A stretch of DNA of 64,000 bases from Roseovarius sp. (GTDB lineage Bacteria > Pseudomonadota > Alphaproteobacteria > Rhodobacterales > Rhodobacteraceae). Under the pieces are notes generated by a model. That model did no database searches. It had not been told where the DNA came from and saw only the letters and a program-made list of their open reading frames with translations. Both the position numbers and the translations under genes were made by a program. The DNA is taken from the NCBI GenBank assembly GCA_029212365.1, contig JARGOC010000011.1, positions 55,433 through 119,432 of the forward strand. The letters are read 5' to 3'. This document shows positions 56,393-64,000 of the stretch, piece after piece (the first letter of the stretch is position 1; every line of letters starts with the position of its first letter).

Positions 56393-57349
56393 TTATTTCG
56401 GGTGCCGCAGACGCGGATTGGTAAGAATAGCACCGACATCCGCTGCAAGATTGAGCAGGATGAAAGTGGCCGCGAAGATCAGGCAGCAGGCCTGAACCAC
56501 AGGGAAGTCACGTTTGGACACCGCATCGACCAAAACTTGGCCAATTCCGGGATACACAAACACCACCTCCACCAGCACCACACCAGTGATGAGATACGCA
56601 AGGTTCAGCGCGACCACGTTGATGATCGGTGCCCAGGCGTTTGGCAGCGCATGTCGCACGATGACCTTGAGCGGTGGAACCCCCTTAAGCCGCGCCATTT
56701 CGATATAGGGCGAGGCCAGAAGGTTGATGATTGCGGCGCGAGTCATCCGCATCATATGCGCCACTACCACCAGAACCAGCGTTAAAGCCGGCAGGAAGGT
56801 GCGGTTCAACAGCTCTCCGAAACTCATATCTTTACTCAGACTTGCGATCGCCGGGAACATGTTCCACTTCACCGCAAAATAGAGGATCAGGATGTAACCC
56901 AGGAAGAACTCAGGAGACGAGATCGAGGTCAATGTCAGCACGTTGGCCACCCGATCAAAGATCGAGTTACGCAACAACGCCACCAGAATGCCAAGGGAAA
57001 TCGCCACAGGAACCGAGATCACGGCAGCATAGGCCGCAAGGAACAAAGTGTTCATAAATCGCTGGCCAATGACTGACGACACTTGCTCTCCGGTGACAAT
57101 AGAATTGCCAAAATCCAGGAACACAGCACCGCTAAGCCATTGCAAATATCTGACCGGTGCAGGCTTATCGAGCCCCATTTCCTTGCGCAAAGCTGTAAGG
57201 TTTTCTTCCGTGGCCCCCTGCCCCAATACCGCTTGTGCGATATCGCCTGGCAACAGTTCGACCATGAAGAAGATGATGATTGAGATAACGAGCAGAATTA
57301 CCAACCCGAGACCGAGCCGTTGACCAACAAGCTTCAGTATGTCTCCCAT
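56393..57349 (-). CDS. peptide-type ABC transporter permease (DppB-like)
   Basis: A 318-aa inner-membrane permease of the oligopeptide type. It shows the N-terminal GLGLVILLVISIIIFFMVELLPGD, the family TLTSISSPEFFLGYILILYFA and the EAA-loop MARLKGVPPLKVIVRHALPNA. It forms the channel with the DppC-like partner. ATG 57349 follows AGGAGGGACAC. It is separated from the binding-protein gene by 209 bp that hold a strong terminator. Confidence 0.95.
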   Translation of the reverse strand: MGDILKLVGQRLGLGLVILLVISIIIFFMVELLPGDIAQAVLGQGATEENLTALRKEMGLDKPAPVRYLQWLSGAVFLDFGNSIVTGEQVSSVIGQRFMNTLFLAAYAAVISVPVAISLGILVALLRNSIFDRVANVLTLTSISSPEFFLGYILILYFAVKWNMFPAIASLSKDMSFGELLNRTFLPALTLVLVVVAHMMRMTRAAIINLLASPYIEMARLKGVPPLKVIVRHALPNAWAPIINVVALNLAYLITGVVLVEVVFVYPGIGQVLVDAVSKRDFPVVQACCLIFAATFILLNLAADVGAILTNPRLRHPK

Positions 57350-57519
57350 GTGTCCCTCCTTGATTATTTTTTTATTTGCGAGTCAGCCTTTAGAAAAAAA
57401 CAACTCCGGTCAATCCGCTTGGTCTGCTAAGTCGAATGAACCATTTTTTTCTGGCAGTCTTGGGGCTGTCGTGTTCAGCCCGCTTCATAAAGGTTCCGAT
57501 CTGGTTCGCCCTCATGAAA

Positions 57520-57546
57520 AACCCGGCGCCGATGGGGCGCCGGGTT
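57520..57546 (-). terminator. internal terminator between binding-protein and permease genes
   Basis: A perfect 11-bp stem (57520-57530 with 57536-57546) with a 5-nt loop. On the minus strand it is followed by TTTC, which together with the stem's last TT makes a five-T run. It lies 12 bp after the binding-protein stop. Leaky termination here would give more binding protein than membrane components, a common layout for ABC importers. Confidence 0.9.
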
Positions 57547-57558
57547 CTGTTGGGTTAC

Positions 57559-59163
57559 TTAGCCTTCAAACCACCAGCGGCTTGCATGGCGATAGCCATC
57601 CATTTGCCAAGCTGGCGACAACTGGCCACTGTGCTTCACATTTGCACGACGACCGTAGACAAAGTTCGGGAAATACGGAATGACCGTGGCCCCTTCATCA
57701 CGCGAGATCATACCCATTTCATGGTACATCTCGGCACGTTTAACATCGTCCAGTTCGGCCTTGGCTTGCAGCAGCACTTCGTTAAATCGCTCATTTTGGA
57801 AGTGCGATTCATTCCAGGCCGCATCGTCTTTATAGGCCAGCGTGTACATCACATCGGGTGTCGGACGCGCGCCCCAGGTGACCATGCACCAAGGCTTGAC
57901 CAGCCATACATCTGACCAATAGCCATCGTTCGGCTCTCGCACGACCTTGATGTTGATACCCGCAGGTTTAGCGTGCTCAGCATAAAGGATGGCTGCATCC
58001 ACCGCCCCTGTGGTGATCGATTCAGCGGTCGAGAAGCTGACATCAAGACTGTCCAAGCCCGCCTGTTTCAGGTGGAACTTAGCCTTGTCCGGATCATACG
58101 CACGTTGCTCAATTTCTGCGGGGAAATACGGCATCGCAGGTGAGTGATGGAAGTCATTCCCGATGGTGGCCGCGCCAAAGGTGATCTTTTCGATCAGCTC
58201 TTCACGGTTGATCGAATATTTCAGCGCCAAACGCACATCATTGTTGTCAAACGGGGCGACATCCATATGCATCGGCATGGTGATGCACTGCGCCGACGAT
58301 ACGTTGTCAACTTCGACATTAGGGTTACGTGCAAGAAGGCCAAGTGTTTTGTTTTCCAGCAGCGAACACGCGTCCACATCACCAGTCACAAGTGCCGTCT
58401 GGCGCGCGTTGGGATCGTTGATGACCAGATACTCGACTTCATCAAACCAAGCGCCTTCGCCGTGCCATTCGTCGTGACGTACGAATGTCGCCCCCACGCC
58501 GAACTCCAGGTCAACAACCTTGTACGGCCCACAGCCCTCGCCTGACTGCCAGTTGGCGGTGCCATCTTCATTTGCTGGTACAATGGCCAGATGATAATCG
58601 GGCATGATCCAGGGCAAGTCAGCGGCTGGGGCCGACAGCTTAAAGGTAACGGAGCCGTCACCATTGTCGACAAGGTCTTCAACGCTGGCCAGCAGCGCTT
58701 TGGCTGCCGAGGTGGACCCTTCGCCGCGGTGATGGTTCATCGACGCCAGAATATCCTTGGCTGTGACCTTCGCACCAGAGTGGAAAGTCGCCGCCGGGTT
58801 CAGTTTGAATGTCCATTCCTTGGCATCTGGTGTGGCGGACCATTCCGATGCAACGTCCGGGCCAAGTGTGCCATCAGCGTTGATCATTGTCAGATAGGCG
58901 CGCACCGTGTGGCCATATGAAATTTCGAAGTTCGACTGGTATTTGCCGGGATCATGCTGATCCGAGGTGTTCCCATCATGCTGGGCAACACGGAATTTAC
59001 CACCGCGTTTGGGTTCGGCCTTGGCCGAGGTGCCCCAAAGGCCAGTTGCAGCCGAGGCCGTCACGCCTGCAGCCATTGAATAGTTCATGAACGACCGACG
59101 CGAAACGCTGCCCTCTTTGGCAGCCGCAGTCAGGCGATCAAGCATCGTTTGATCTTTGACCAT
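57559..59163 (-). CDS. peptide-type ABC transporter substrate-binding protein, Tat-exported
   Basis: A 534-aa family 5 extracellular solute-binding protein. The start has a twin-arginine signal (VSRRSFMNYSMAAGVTASAAT, cleavage near SAKAEP), so it should be folded before export to the periplasm. The SBP_bac_5 features include FRVAQHDGNTSD and GPDVASEWSATPDAKEWTFKL, with DVRLALKYSINREELIEKI in the middle. Substrates of the family are oligopeptides, opines, nickel or glycosides; it cannot be told here. ATG 59163 follows GGGAGAAACC. It leads the operon. Confidence 0.93.
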   Translation of the reverse strand: MVKDQTMLDRLTAAAKEGSVSRRSFMNYSMAAGVTASAATGLWGTSAKAEPKRGGKFRVAQHDGNTSDQHDPGKYQSNFEISYGHTVRAYLTMINADGTLGPDVASEWSATPDAKEWTFKLNPAATFHSGAKVTAKDILASMNHHRGEGSTSAAKALLASVEDLVDNGDGSVTFKLSAPAADLPWIMPDYHLAIVPANEDGTANWQSGEGCGPYKVVDLEFGVGATFVRHDEWHGEGAWFDEVEYLVINDPNARQTALVTGDVDACSLLENKTLGLLARNPNVEVDNVSSAQCITMPMHMDVAPFDNNDVRLALKYSINREELIEKITFGAATIGNDFHHSPAMPYFPAEIEQRAYDPDKAKFHLKQAGLDSLDVSFSTAESITTGAVDAAILYAEHAKPAGINIKVVREPNDGYWSDVWLVKPWCMVTWGARPTPDVMYTLAYKDDAAWNESHFQNERFNEVLLQAKAELDDVKRAEMYHEMGMISRDEGATVIPYFPNFVYGRRANVKHSGQLSPAWQMDGYRHASRWWFEG

Positions 59164-59449
59164 GTTTTTGGTTTCTCCCTGTAGATTTGATTGGTTTGTC
59201 TCAATCGAAAAGCAACGGTGGTCGTGAATCTTCCCCAAGCTATTCGACACCCCTATAGATAGTTCAATTGCGACATACCTGAACAAAACACGAAACTTTA
59301 TCAAACTCCACCAAATCGTTCTAAACTTCAGTATTTCTTAAGTTGGGATCAGGTTAATCGGGTTTTGCACACATCTCTACAAGGTCGCGCACCGCTCTTA
59401 GCTTGAAAGCAACATCATGAGGTCCATAAGCGACATCGCAAAATGGGTG

Positions 59450-60757
59450 CTATGTACGCTTGGCGCGTAATTTGACGAAATAATCCAAGCGCTTTTTCAA
59501 CTCGCGCTCAAATCCACGCTCGACCGGTTGATACAAAACCGGACGTTTGACGGCCTCGGGAAAATAGTTCTGACCTGAGAACCCATCCTCGGCATCATGA
59601 TCATAGGCATAGCCATCGCCGTATCCCTGATCTTTCATCAATGAAGTGGGCGCGTTCAGGATATGCTTGGGCGGTGGCTCACTGCCCGAAGATTTGGCTA
59701 CTTTGCGCGCTGCTTTATAGGCCACATAGGCCGCATTTGATTTTGGTGCCAACGCCAGATAGGTCACCGCCTGTGCCAGGGCCAATTCACCTTCGGGGCT
59801 GCCCAGCCGTTCGTAGGTTTCCCATGACTGCAAACACACCGCCTGCGCCTGCGGATCTGCCAGGCCAATATCCTCAACCGCCATCCGGGTGATGCGCCGC
59901 GCCAGATACCGCGGATCTTCGCCCCCCTCCAGCATCCGTGCAAACCAATAGAGCGACGCATCCGGATCAGACCCGCGCACTGACTTATGCAAAGCGGAAA
60001 TAAGGTTGTAATGTTCATCCCCGCCTTTGTCGTATTTGGCGGCGCGCTTCATCAGCCGTTTGGTCAACGCGTCAATGCCCAGTTTGCCGTCAACGTTCCA
60101 CGCCGCTACCTGCTCGACCAGATTGAGCAATGCACGCCCGTCACCATCGGCCATTTCCAGCAACGCCTCGCGCGCAGGACCATCCAGCGGCAACGCTCGG
60201 TTCAGCTCTTTCTCAGCCCGCTGCGCAAGCCGCTCCAGATCAAACAGCGCAAGGCGTTCCAGCACCAACACCTGCGATCGGCTCAGCAATGCCGCGTTCA
60301 ACTCAAAACTGGGGTTCTCGGTGGTGGCCCCCACCAGCAGGATGGTGCCATCCTCCATATGCGGCAGAAACCCGTCTTGCTGGGCTTTGTTGAAGCGGTG
60401 AATCTCATCGACAAACAGCAGCGTCCCCTGCCCATTTGCGCGCCGGTGCTTGGCCGCCTCAAACACTTTGCGCAGTTCCGGCACACCGGTGAAAATTGCG
60501 CTGATCTGCACAAAATGCATGTCCGTTTCATCGGCCAGCAGGCGCGCAATGGTGGTCTTGCCCACGCCCGGCGGTCCCCAGAACACCAGCGATCCCAAAC
60601 TGCCCGAGGCCAGCATCACCCCCAGCGGGGCATCCGGCCCCAACACCTGGTCCTGTCCGATCACATCGGACAGGGTCTTTGGCCTCAGCCGATCCGCCAG
60701 CGGACGGGGTGCATCCGCGGGGGGCGTGGTGGGGGTGCTGTCAAATAGATCTGCCAT
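59450..60757 (-). CDS. rarA: replication-associated recombination protein RarA (MgsA)
   Basis: A 435-aa AAA+ ATPase related to clamp loaders that acts at stalled replication forks. The start RPKTLSDVIGQDQVLGPDAPL, the Walker A GPPGVGKTTIARL, the Walker B LLFVDEIHRFNKAQQD and sensor 1 VGATTENPSFELN are all present. The C-terminal MgsA tetramerisation domain ends the protein (YDHDAEDGFSGQNYFPE). It starts three bases after the stop of the DegQ-type protease gene, so they form an operon. Confidence 0.97.
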   Translation of the reverse strand: MADLFDSTPTTPPADAPRPLADRLRPKTLSDVIGQDQVLGPDAPLGVMLASGSLGSLVFWGPPGVGKTTIARLLADETDMHFVQISAIFTGVPELRKVFEAAKHRRANGQGTLLFVDEIHRFNKAQQDGFLPHMEDGTILLVGATTENPSFELNAALLSRSQVLVLERLALFDLERLAQRAEKELNRALPLDGPAREALLEMADGDGRALLNLVEQVAAWNVDGKLGIDALTKRLMKRAAKYDKGGDEHYNLISALHKSVRGSDPDASLYWFARMLEGGEDPRYLARRITRMAVEDIGLADPQAQAVCLQSWETYERLGSPEGELALAQAVTYLALAPKSNAAYVAYKAARKVAKSSGSEPPPKHILNAPTSLMKDQGYGDGYAYDHDAEDGFSGQNYFPEAVKRPVLYQPVERGFERELKKRLDYFVKLRAKRT

Positions 60758-60760
60758 CGT

Positions 60761-62140
60761 CTAGATCCTGAACCGCAGGGTGACGCGCCGTTGTCCGCGC
60801 TGCACGGTCAATGCAAGACGACCCTTGGCCTGCTGTAGCAGAGTATCCGCCTCGGCCGGGGTGCTGAGCGGGATCCGGTTGATCCCCAACAAGATATCGC
60901 CCTGGCGCAACCCGGCACGCGCCCCGGTGGCGCCGGGATCAGACACCACGACACCGGTTGCCATATTGGGCAAGCCCAGTTCGGCCGCAACGGCGGGGTT
61001 GATCTGCTCCAGCGTGATGCCCGGTAGAACGGTCGTGGTCACATAACTGGCGCGCGGCGGCACATCAGGCGGCGCAATCAGGGTGATGGTCACATCCTCA
61101 GACTGGCCATCACGGACACGGGTCAGCTGCGCCTCGGCCCCAAGGCCCGCCACGGTCATGCGATAGATCATTTCAGCCGGGGTGTTCACTGACGCGCCAT
61201 CGACAGCCGTGACCACATCACCTGATATGAGCCCGGCGGCCTTCAGCGGGCTGGCCGCATGGAAATCAGACAAGATGACGCCGCCCGGGCGATCCAGGCC
61301 CAGCACATCGGTCAGATCCGCATCCACCGGCTGCCCAGTTACACCGGCCCAGGGGCGTTCAAACCGAGTGTTGCCCGCCTGCGCCTGCGCCACGAATTGC
61401 GCCACCAGTGCCGAAGGAATGGCAAATCCGATACCGTTGGACCCGCCCGATCGCGACAGGATCGACGTGTTGATGCCGATCAACCGCCCCGTGACGTCAA
61501 TCAGCGCGCCCCCGGAATTGCCCGGATTGATCGGTGCGTCGGTCTGGATGAAATACCCCCGTGCGTTGCCCATCGCTGTGCCCGACCGCGCCAGCCCCGA
61601 CACGATGCCGCTGCTGACGGTCTGTCCCACGCCAAACGGGTTGCCGATGGCCAGCACCAGTTCACCCACCTCGACGGTATCGCTGTCACGCAACGCCAAC
61701 GCGGGCATATTCTCGGCGTCATCCAATTGAAGGATCGCCAGGTCGCTTTCCTGATCCGACAACAGAACCCGGCCTTTGAATTCGCGCCGGTCGTTCAGAA
61801 CCACGCGGATATCCGTCGCCTCGCCCACCACATGATAATTGCTGACGACGATCCCATTCGCAGACAGGATCACGCCCGACCCCAGTGAGTTTTGCACACG
61901 CTGGCGTGGCCCGCCAAAATCGCGAAACAGGTTATCAAAAAACGGATCACCGGCAAACGGGCTGGCACGCACATTGACGATGCGTTTGGCATAGATATTG
62001 ACCACGGCGGGGGCCGCCTGTTTGACAAGCGGCGCAAAGCTGAGACTGATTTCAGCTTGATTTGATGGCAAACGGGTTTCCGCCATCAACTGAAGCGGCA
62101 TGATAAAGACAAACGCCAACGCGAGTAAAAACCGGCACAT
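60761..62140 (-). CDS. DegQ/DegP-type periplasmic serine endoprotease
   Basis: A 459-aa HtrA-family protease. It has a signal peptide (about 1-20, ending LMAE) and a trypsin domain with intact triad His103 (SNYHVV), Asp133 (ESDLAIL) and Ser209 (NPGNSGG). Two PDZ domains follow (about 265-350 and 365-455). It degrades misfolded envelope proteins. The ATG at 62140 follows AAGGAG at a spacing of 11; the longer frame to 62272 is rejected. It contrasts with the dead protease-fold protein at 10555. Confidence 0.95.
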   Translation of the reverse strand: MCRFLLALAFVFIMPLQLMAETRLPSNQAEISLSFAPLVKQAAPAVVNIYAKRIVNVRASPFAGDPFFDNLFRDFGGPRQRVQNSLGSGVILSANGIVVSNYHVVGEATDIRVVLNDRREFKGRVLLSDQESDLAILQLDDAENMPALALRDSDTVEVGELVLAIGNPFGVGQTVSSGIVSGLARSGTAMGNARGYFIQTDAPINPGNSGGALIDVTGRLIGINTSILSRSGGSNGIGFAIPSALVAQFVAQAQAGNTRFERPWAGVTGQPVDADLTDVLGLDRPGGVILSDFHAASPLKAAGLISGDVVTAVDGASVNTPAEMIYRMTVAGLGAEAQLTRVRDGQSEDVTITLIAPPDVPPRASYVTTTVLPGITLEQINPAVAAELGLPNMATGVVVSDPGATGARAGLRQGDILLGINRIPLSTPAEADTLLQQAKGRLALTVQRGQRRVTLRFRI

Positions 62141-62201
62141 CTGTCTTATTCTCCTTTTTGACCCACAACAGATGATGGGCACATGGTTAACACATTCAGT
62201 G

Positions 62202-62861
62202 TTACGATGGGTTCGCGCGTACAATCGCGGTGCGCAGTTGTTTGCTGACGCGCAACATCTTAGTGCGCACACTGGGCTTATCTGCCAACCGCCATGTATG
62301 GAACACGATCAATTTGCCCCTTGCCCGAACAAGCGATACGTCTTCAACCAGAGGAAATGTCACCACACCGGGCATTTCAAATGCCCCGTCAAACACATAG
62401 CTTTTCTTGGACGGTGTATCTTCGACGATTGAGACATTCCCCACACCGCCACGGCCCAGAAATGACATGATATCACTATACGCTTCCTTGGCCACGGCTG
62501 AACTTGATGGTGTGAATGCCTCGCCCTTCGACTTTGCAAGCAAGCCTTTTCCGATTGCTATGAACATCGCGTCAAACCGCTGTTGCTGTACCGTGTCATC
62601 AGTGCTGGCGTAGGGCCAGCCAATGACCAGCATACCATCTGAAAACTCACCCGCCTTCTCCCATTGCTCAACCACACGGGTTTCCAAAAGCAATGTGTAT
62701 TCCGGCATATTTCTTTCTTCGGACACATTCTTGAACGACCCCGGCAAAGGCACGTTCAGACTATCACCATGGATTTTCAGGATTGCGGTCTCTGCCATGG
62801 CTGGAAGCGACAGAAATGTGACTGAGAAAAGAATGAGGATCAGAGTGGACAAATTGCGCAT
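62202..62861 (-). CDS. exported protein of unknown function
   Basis: A 219-aa protein with a signal peptide (MRNLSTLILILFSVTFLSLPAMA). The mature domain of about 196 residues is mixed alpha/beta, with FDAMFIAIGKGLLAKSKGEAF and a final helix RTKMLRVSKQLRTAIV. No family is recognised. ATG 62861 follows GGAGA; an in-frame ATG at 62873 is less good. It lies between the rplQ terminator and the DegQ-type gene, read in the same direction, and could share a transcript with the latter. Confidence 0.75.
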   Translation of the reverse strand: MRNLSTLILILFSVTFLSLPAMAETAILKIHGDSLNVPLPGSFKNVSEERNMPEYTLLLETRVVEQWEKAGEFSDGMLVIGWPYASTDDTVQQQRFDAMFIAIGKGLLAKSKGEAFTPSSSAVAKEAYSDIMSFLGRGGVGNVSIVEDTPSKKSYVFDGAFEMPGVVTFPLVEDVSLVRARGKLIVFHTWRLADKPSVRTKMLRVSKQLRTAIVRANPS

Positions 62862-62926
62862 AGCTGTCTCCATATTGCGCAACCACCATTCCATAGCCGC
62901 CCCAAACCGTCCAGAGCAGGCCAAAG

Positions 62927-62956
62927 AAAAACCCTCGCCGGTCAGGCAAGGGTTTC
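62927..62956 (-). terminator. terminator after rplQ
   Basis: A 9-bp stem with one G-U pair (62931-62939 with 62945-62953), 5-nt loop, followed on the minus strand by TTTTTCTTT. It sits 26 bp after rplQ and ends the alpha ribosomal operon. Confidence 0.9.
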
Positions 62957-62981
62957 AATTGCTTCGCCAAGGTGGGCGTAA

Positions 62982-63401
62982 TTATTCTTCCGATGCATCC
63001 TCGGCGGCCACGCGAGCTTTGTCGCCGGCACCTTTGGCATCTACATCACGATCAACAAATTCGATGATCGCCATGGGCGCCATGTCACCATAACGGAAAC
63101 CTGCTTTGATAATGCGGATGTAACCACCCTTACGCTCGGCATAGCGTGGTCCCAGCACATCAAACAGCTTGGCCACATATTGGTCTTGCTTAAGCTGCGA
63201 AGCGGCTTGGCGGCGCGCATGCAGATCACCACGTTTGCCAAGAGTGACGAGCTTTTCGATCACACGGCGCAGTTCTTTCGCCTTGGGCAAGGTGGTTTTG
63301 ATTTGTTCATGTTCAATCAGCGACCCGGCCATATTGGCAAAGAGCGCCTTGCGGTGCTCATGGGTGCGGTTCAGGCGGCGGTAGCCTCGTGCGTGACGCA
63401 T
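62982..63401 (-). CDS. rplQ: 50S ribosomal protein L17
   Basis: A 139-aa large-subunit protein at the peptide exit tunnel. The start [20 protein letters not shown] is the L17 signature, followed by [25 protein letters not shown]. The C-terminal 20 residues are an acidic alphaproteobacterial extension. It is the last gene of the alpha operon, 143 bp after rpoA. The gap holds several hairpins. ATG follows AAGGAATAGAAAC. Confidence 0.98.
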   Translation of the reverse strand: MRHARGYRRLNRTHEHRKALFANMAGSLIEHEQIKTTLPKAKELRRVIEKLVTLGKRGDLHARRQAASQLKQDQYVAKLFDVLGPRYAERKGGYIRIIKAGFRYGDMAPMAIIEFVDRDVDAKGAGDKARVAAEDASEE

Positions 63402-63485
63402 GTTTCTATTCCTTATTTAACGTTTTTGCTTTGTCCGGCGGTCTGATGCGTGTCAGCCGCTCTCCTTGGGGCGGGTGCCCGGGGC

Positions 63486-63538
63486 GGTGGGTTGAAAACC
63501 CACCCTACATCTGATGCGTAGGGTGGGGCTTTGCCCCA
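63486..63538. repeat. chain of three hairpins between rpoA and rplQ
   Basis: Stem A pairs 63486-63493 with 63497-63504. Stem B pairs 63501-63508 with 63518-63525, sharing bases 63501-63504 with A. Stem C pairs 63524-63529 with 63533-63538. The GTAGGGTGGG core looks like a dispersed palindromic element. Its function is unknown. In an RNA between rpoA and rplQ it could affect stability or relative expression. Confidence 0.7.
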
Positions 63539-63544
63539 TCTTGA

Positions 63545-64000
63545 TTAAAACTGGTCCTCGAACTTCTTGGCCAGGTCTTCGATGTTGTCGGGTGGCCAGT
63601 CTTCAACGTCCATACCCAGATGCAGCCCCATACCTGACAGCACTTCTTTGATCTCGTTCAAAGATTTGCGGCCAAAGTTCGGCGTGCGCAGCATTTCGGC
63701 TTCGGTCTTCTGGATCAGATCGCCAATATACACGATATTGTCGTTCTTCAGGCAGTTGGCCGAGCGCACGGACAGTTCCAGCTCGTCCACTTTCTTCAGC
63801 AGAAGCGGATTGAACTCCAGACCATCGTCTTCGTCCTGACGGCCGGCACTTTCGGGCTCTTCGAAATTCACGAAGATGCTCAGTTGATCCTGAAGGATAC
63901 GCGCAGCAAAGGCCACGGCATCATCCGGCGTGATCGAGCCGTCGGTTTCAACCTTCATGGTCAGCTTGTCATAGTCCAGCACCTGGCCTTCACGGGTGGG
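63545..64000 (-). CDS. rpoA: DNA-directed RNA polymerase alpha subunit, 3' part
   Basis: The last 152 codons of rpoA; the gene continues beyond the window edge, where the frame still reads [17 protein letters not shown]. The end of the N-terminal assembly domain and the acidic linker are followed by the C-terminal DNA/activator-binding domain ([19 protein letters not shown]-type [16 protein letters not shown]). The gene is followed by rplQ in the alpha operon. The first 180 or so residues are outside the window. Confidence 0.97.
   Translation of the reverse strand, partial: PTREGQVLDYDKLTMKVETDGSITPDDAVAFAARILQDQLSIFVNFEEPESAGRQDEDDGLEFNPLLLKKVDELELSVRSANCLKNDNIVYIGDLIQKTEAEMLRTPNFGRKSLNEIKEVLSGMGLHLGMDVEDWPPDNIEDLAKKFEDQF

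Overview
The window is about 60% G+C chromosomal DNA of an alphaproteobacterium. It is almost certainly a member of the Rhodobacterales (Roseobacter group). Supporting signs are the carA/GatB-YqeY pair, glyQ and glyS flanking a small Rhodobacterales-type gene, FolE2 as the GTP cyclohydrolase, a SAM-II riboswitch in front of metZ, a DUF1127 protein, and many short membrane or peptidoglycan-binding proteins. Most of it is ordinary core genome. I saw no phage, insertion sequence, CRISPR array, rRNA or tRNA gene.

Layout. 0-6.4 kb: carA, a YqeY-like protein, a DUF2244 membrane protein, an acetyltransferase with a SleB-type cell-wall hydrolase, and a PEP-utilising dikinase-like protein. 6.7-10.4 kb: the glyQ-(DUF6446)-glyS operon. 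10.5-17 kb: an exported protein with SPOR-like, peptidoglycan-binding and dead-protease domains, a TPP enzyme overlapping trkH, a DUF1127 protein and folE2. 17.2-24.3 kb: metZ with its SAM-II leader, membrane proteins (YciB, EamA), ftsY, a lytic transglycosylase and a YhhN protein. 24.4-37.3 kb: a NuoE-NuoF (formate dehydrogenase beta-like) fusion divergent from an AlkB-type hydroxylase, then xseA, purD, a ferredoxin, a lipoprotein, a thioesterase, a DUF2235 hydrolase and an ornithine decarboxylase divergent from an Lrp-type regulator. 37.4-51.4 kb: valS, methylmalonyl-CoA epimerase, a lone response regulator, an acetyltransferase, aspS, a cyclopropane-fatty-acid-synthase-like methyltransferase, pabB and carB. 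51.3-53.5 kb: an AT-rich accessory patch. 53.6-59.2 kb: a complete oligopeptide-type ABC importer operon. 59.4-64 kb: rarA, a DegQ-type protease, an exported protein, rplQ and the 3' part of rpoA.

How genes work together. carA and carB encode the two subunits of carbamoyl-phosphate synthetase but lie 47 kb apart in opposite orientation. glyQ and glyS encode the two subunits of glycyl-tRNA synthetase. metZ is probably controlled by SAM through the riboswitch. The ABC operon has an internal terminator after the binding-protein gene, which would let that protein be made in excess.

Most interesting points: (1) the metZ leader, where the SAM-II aptamer carries the ribosome-binding site of a 46-codon ORF running through an intrinsic terminator into metZ; (2) the AT-rich patch after carB, with an unrecognised 488-aa membrane protein preceded by a 43-aa membrane microprotein ORF, next to a separate 40-aa membrane protein with a near-perfect Shine-Dalgarno; (3) an exported protease-fold protein that has lost all three catalytic residues; (4) a dikinase-like enzyme with altered ATP-grasp residues but intact phosphotransfer and PEP domains; (5) an orphan formate dehydrogenase beta-type fusion. 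All functional statements are from reading the sequence and recalling families; no database search was run.
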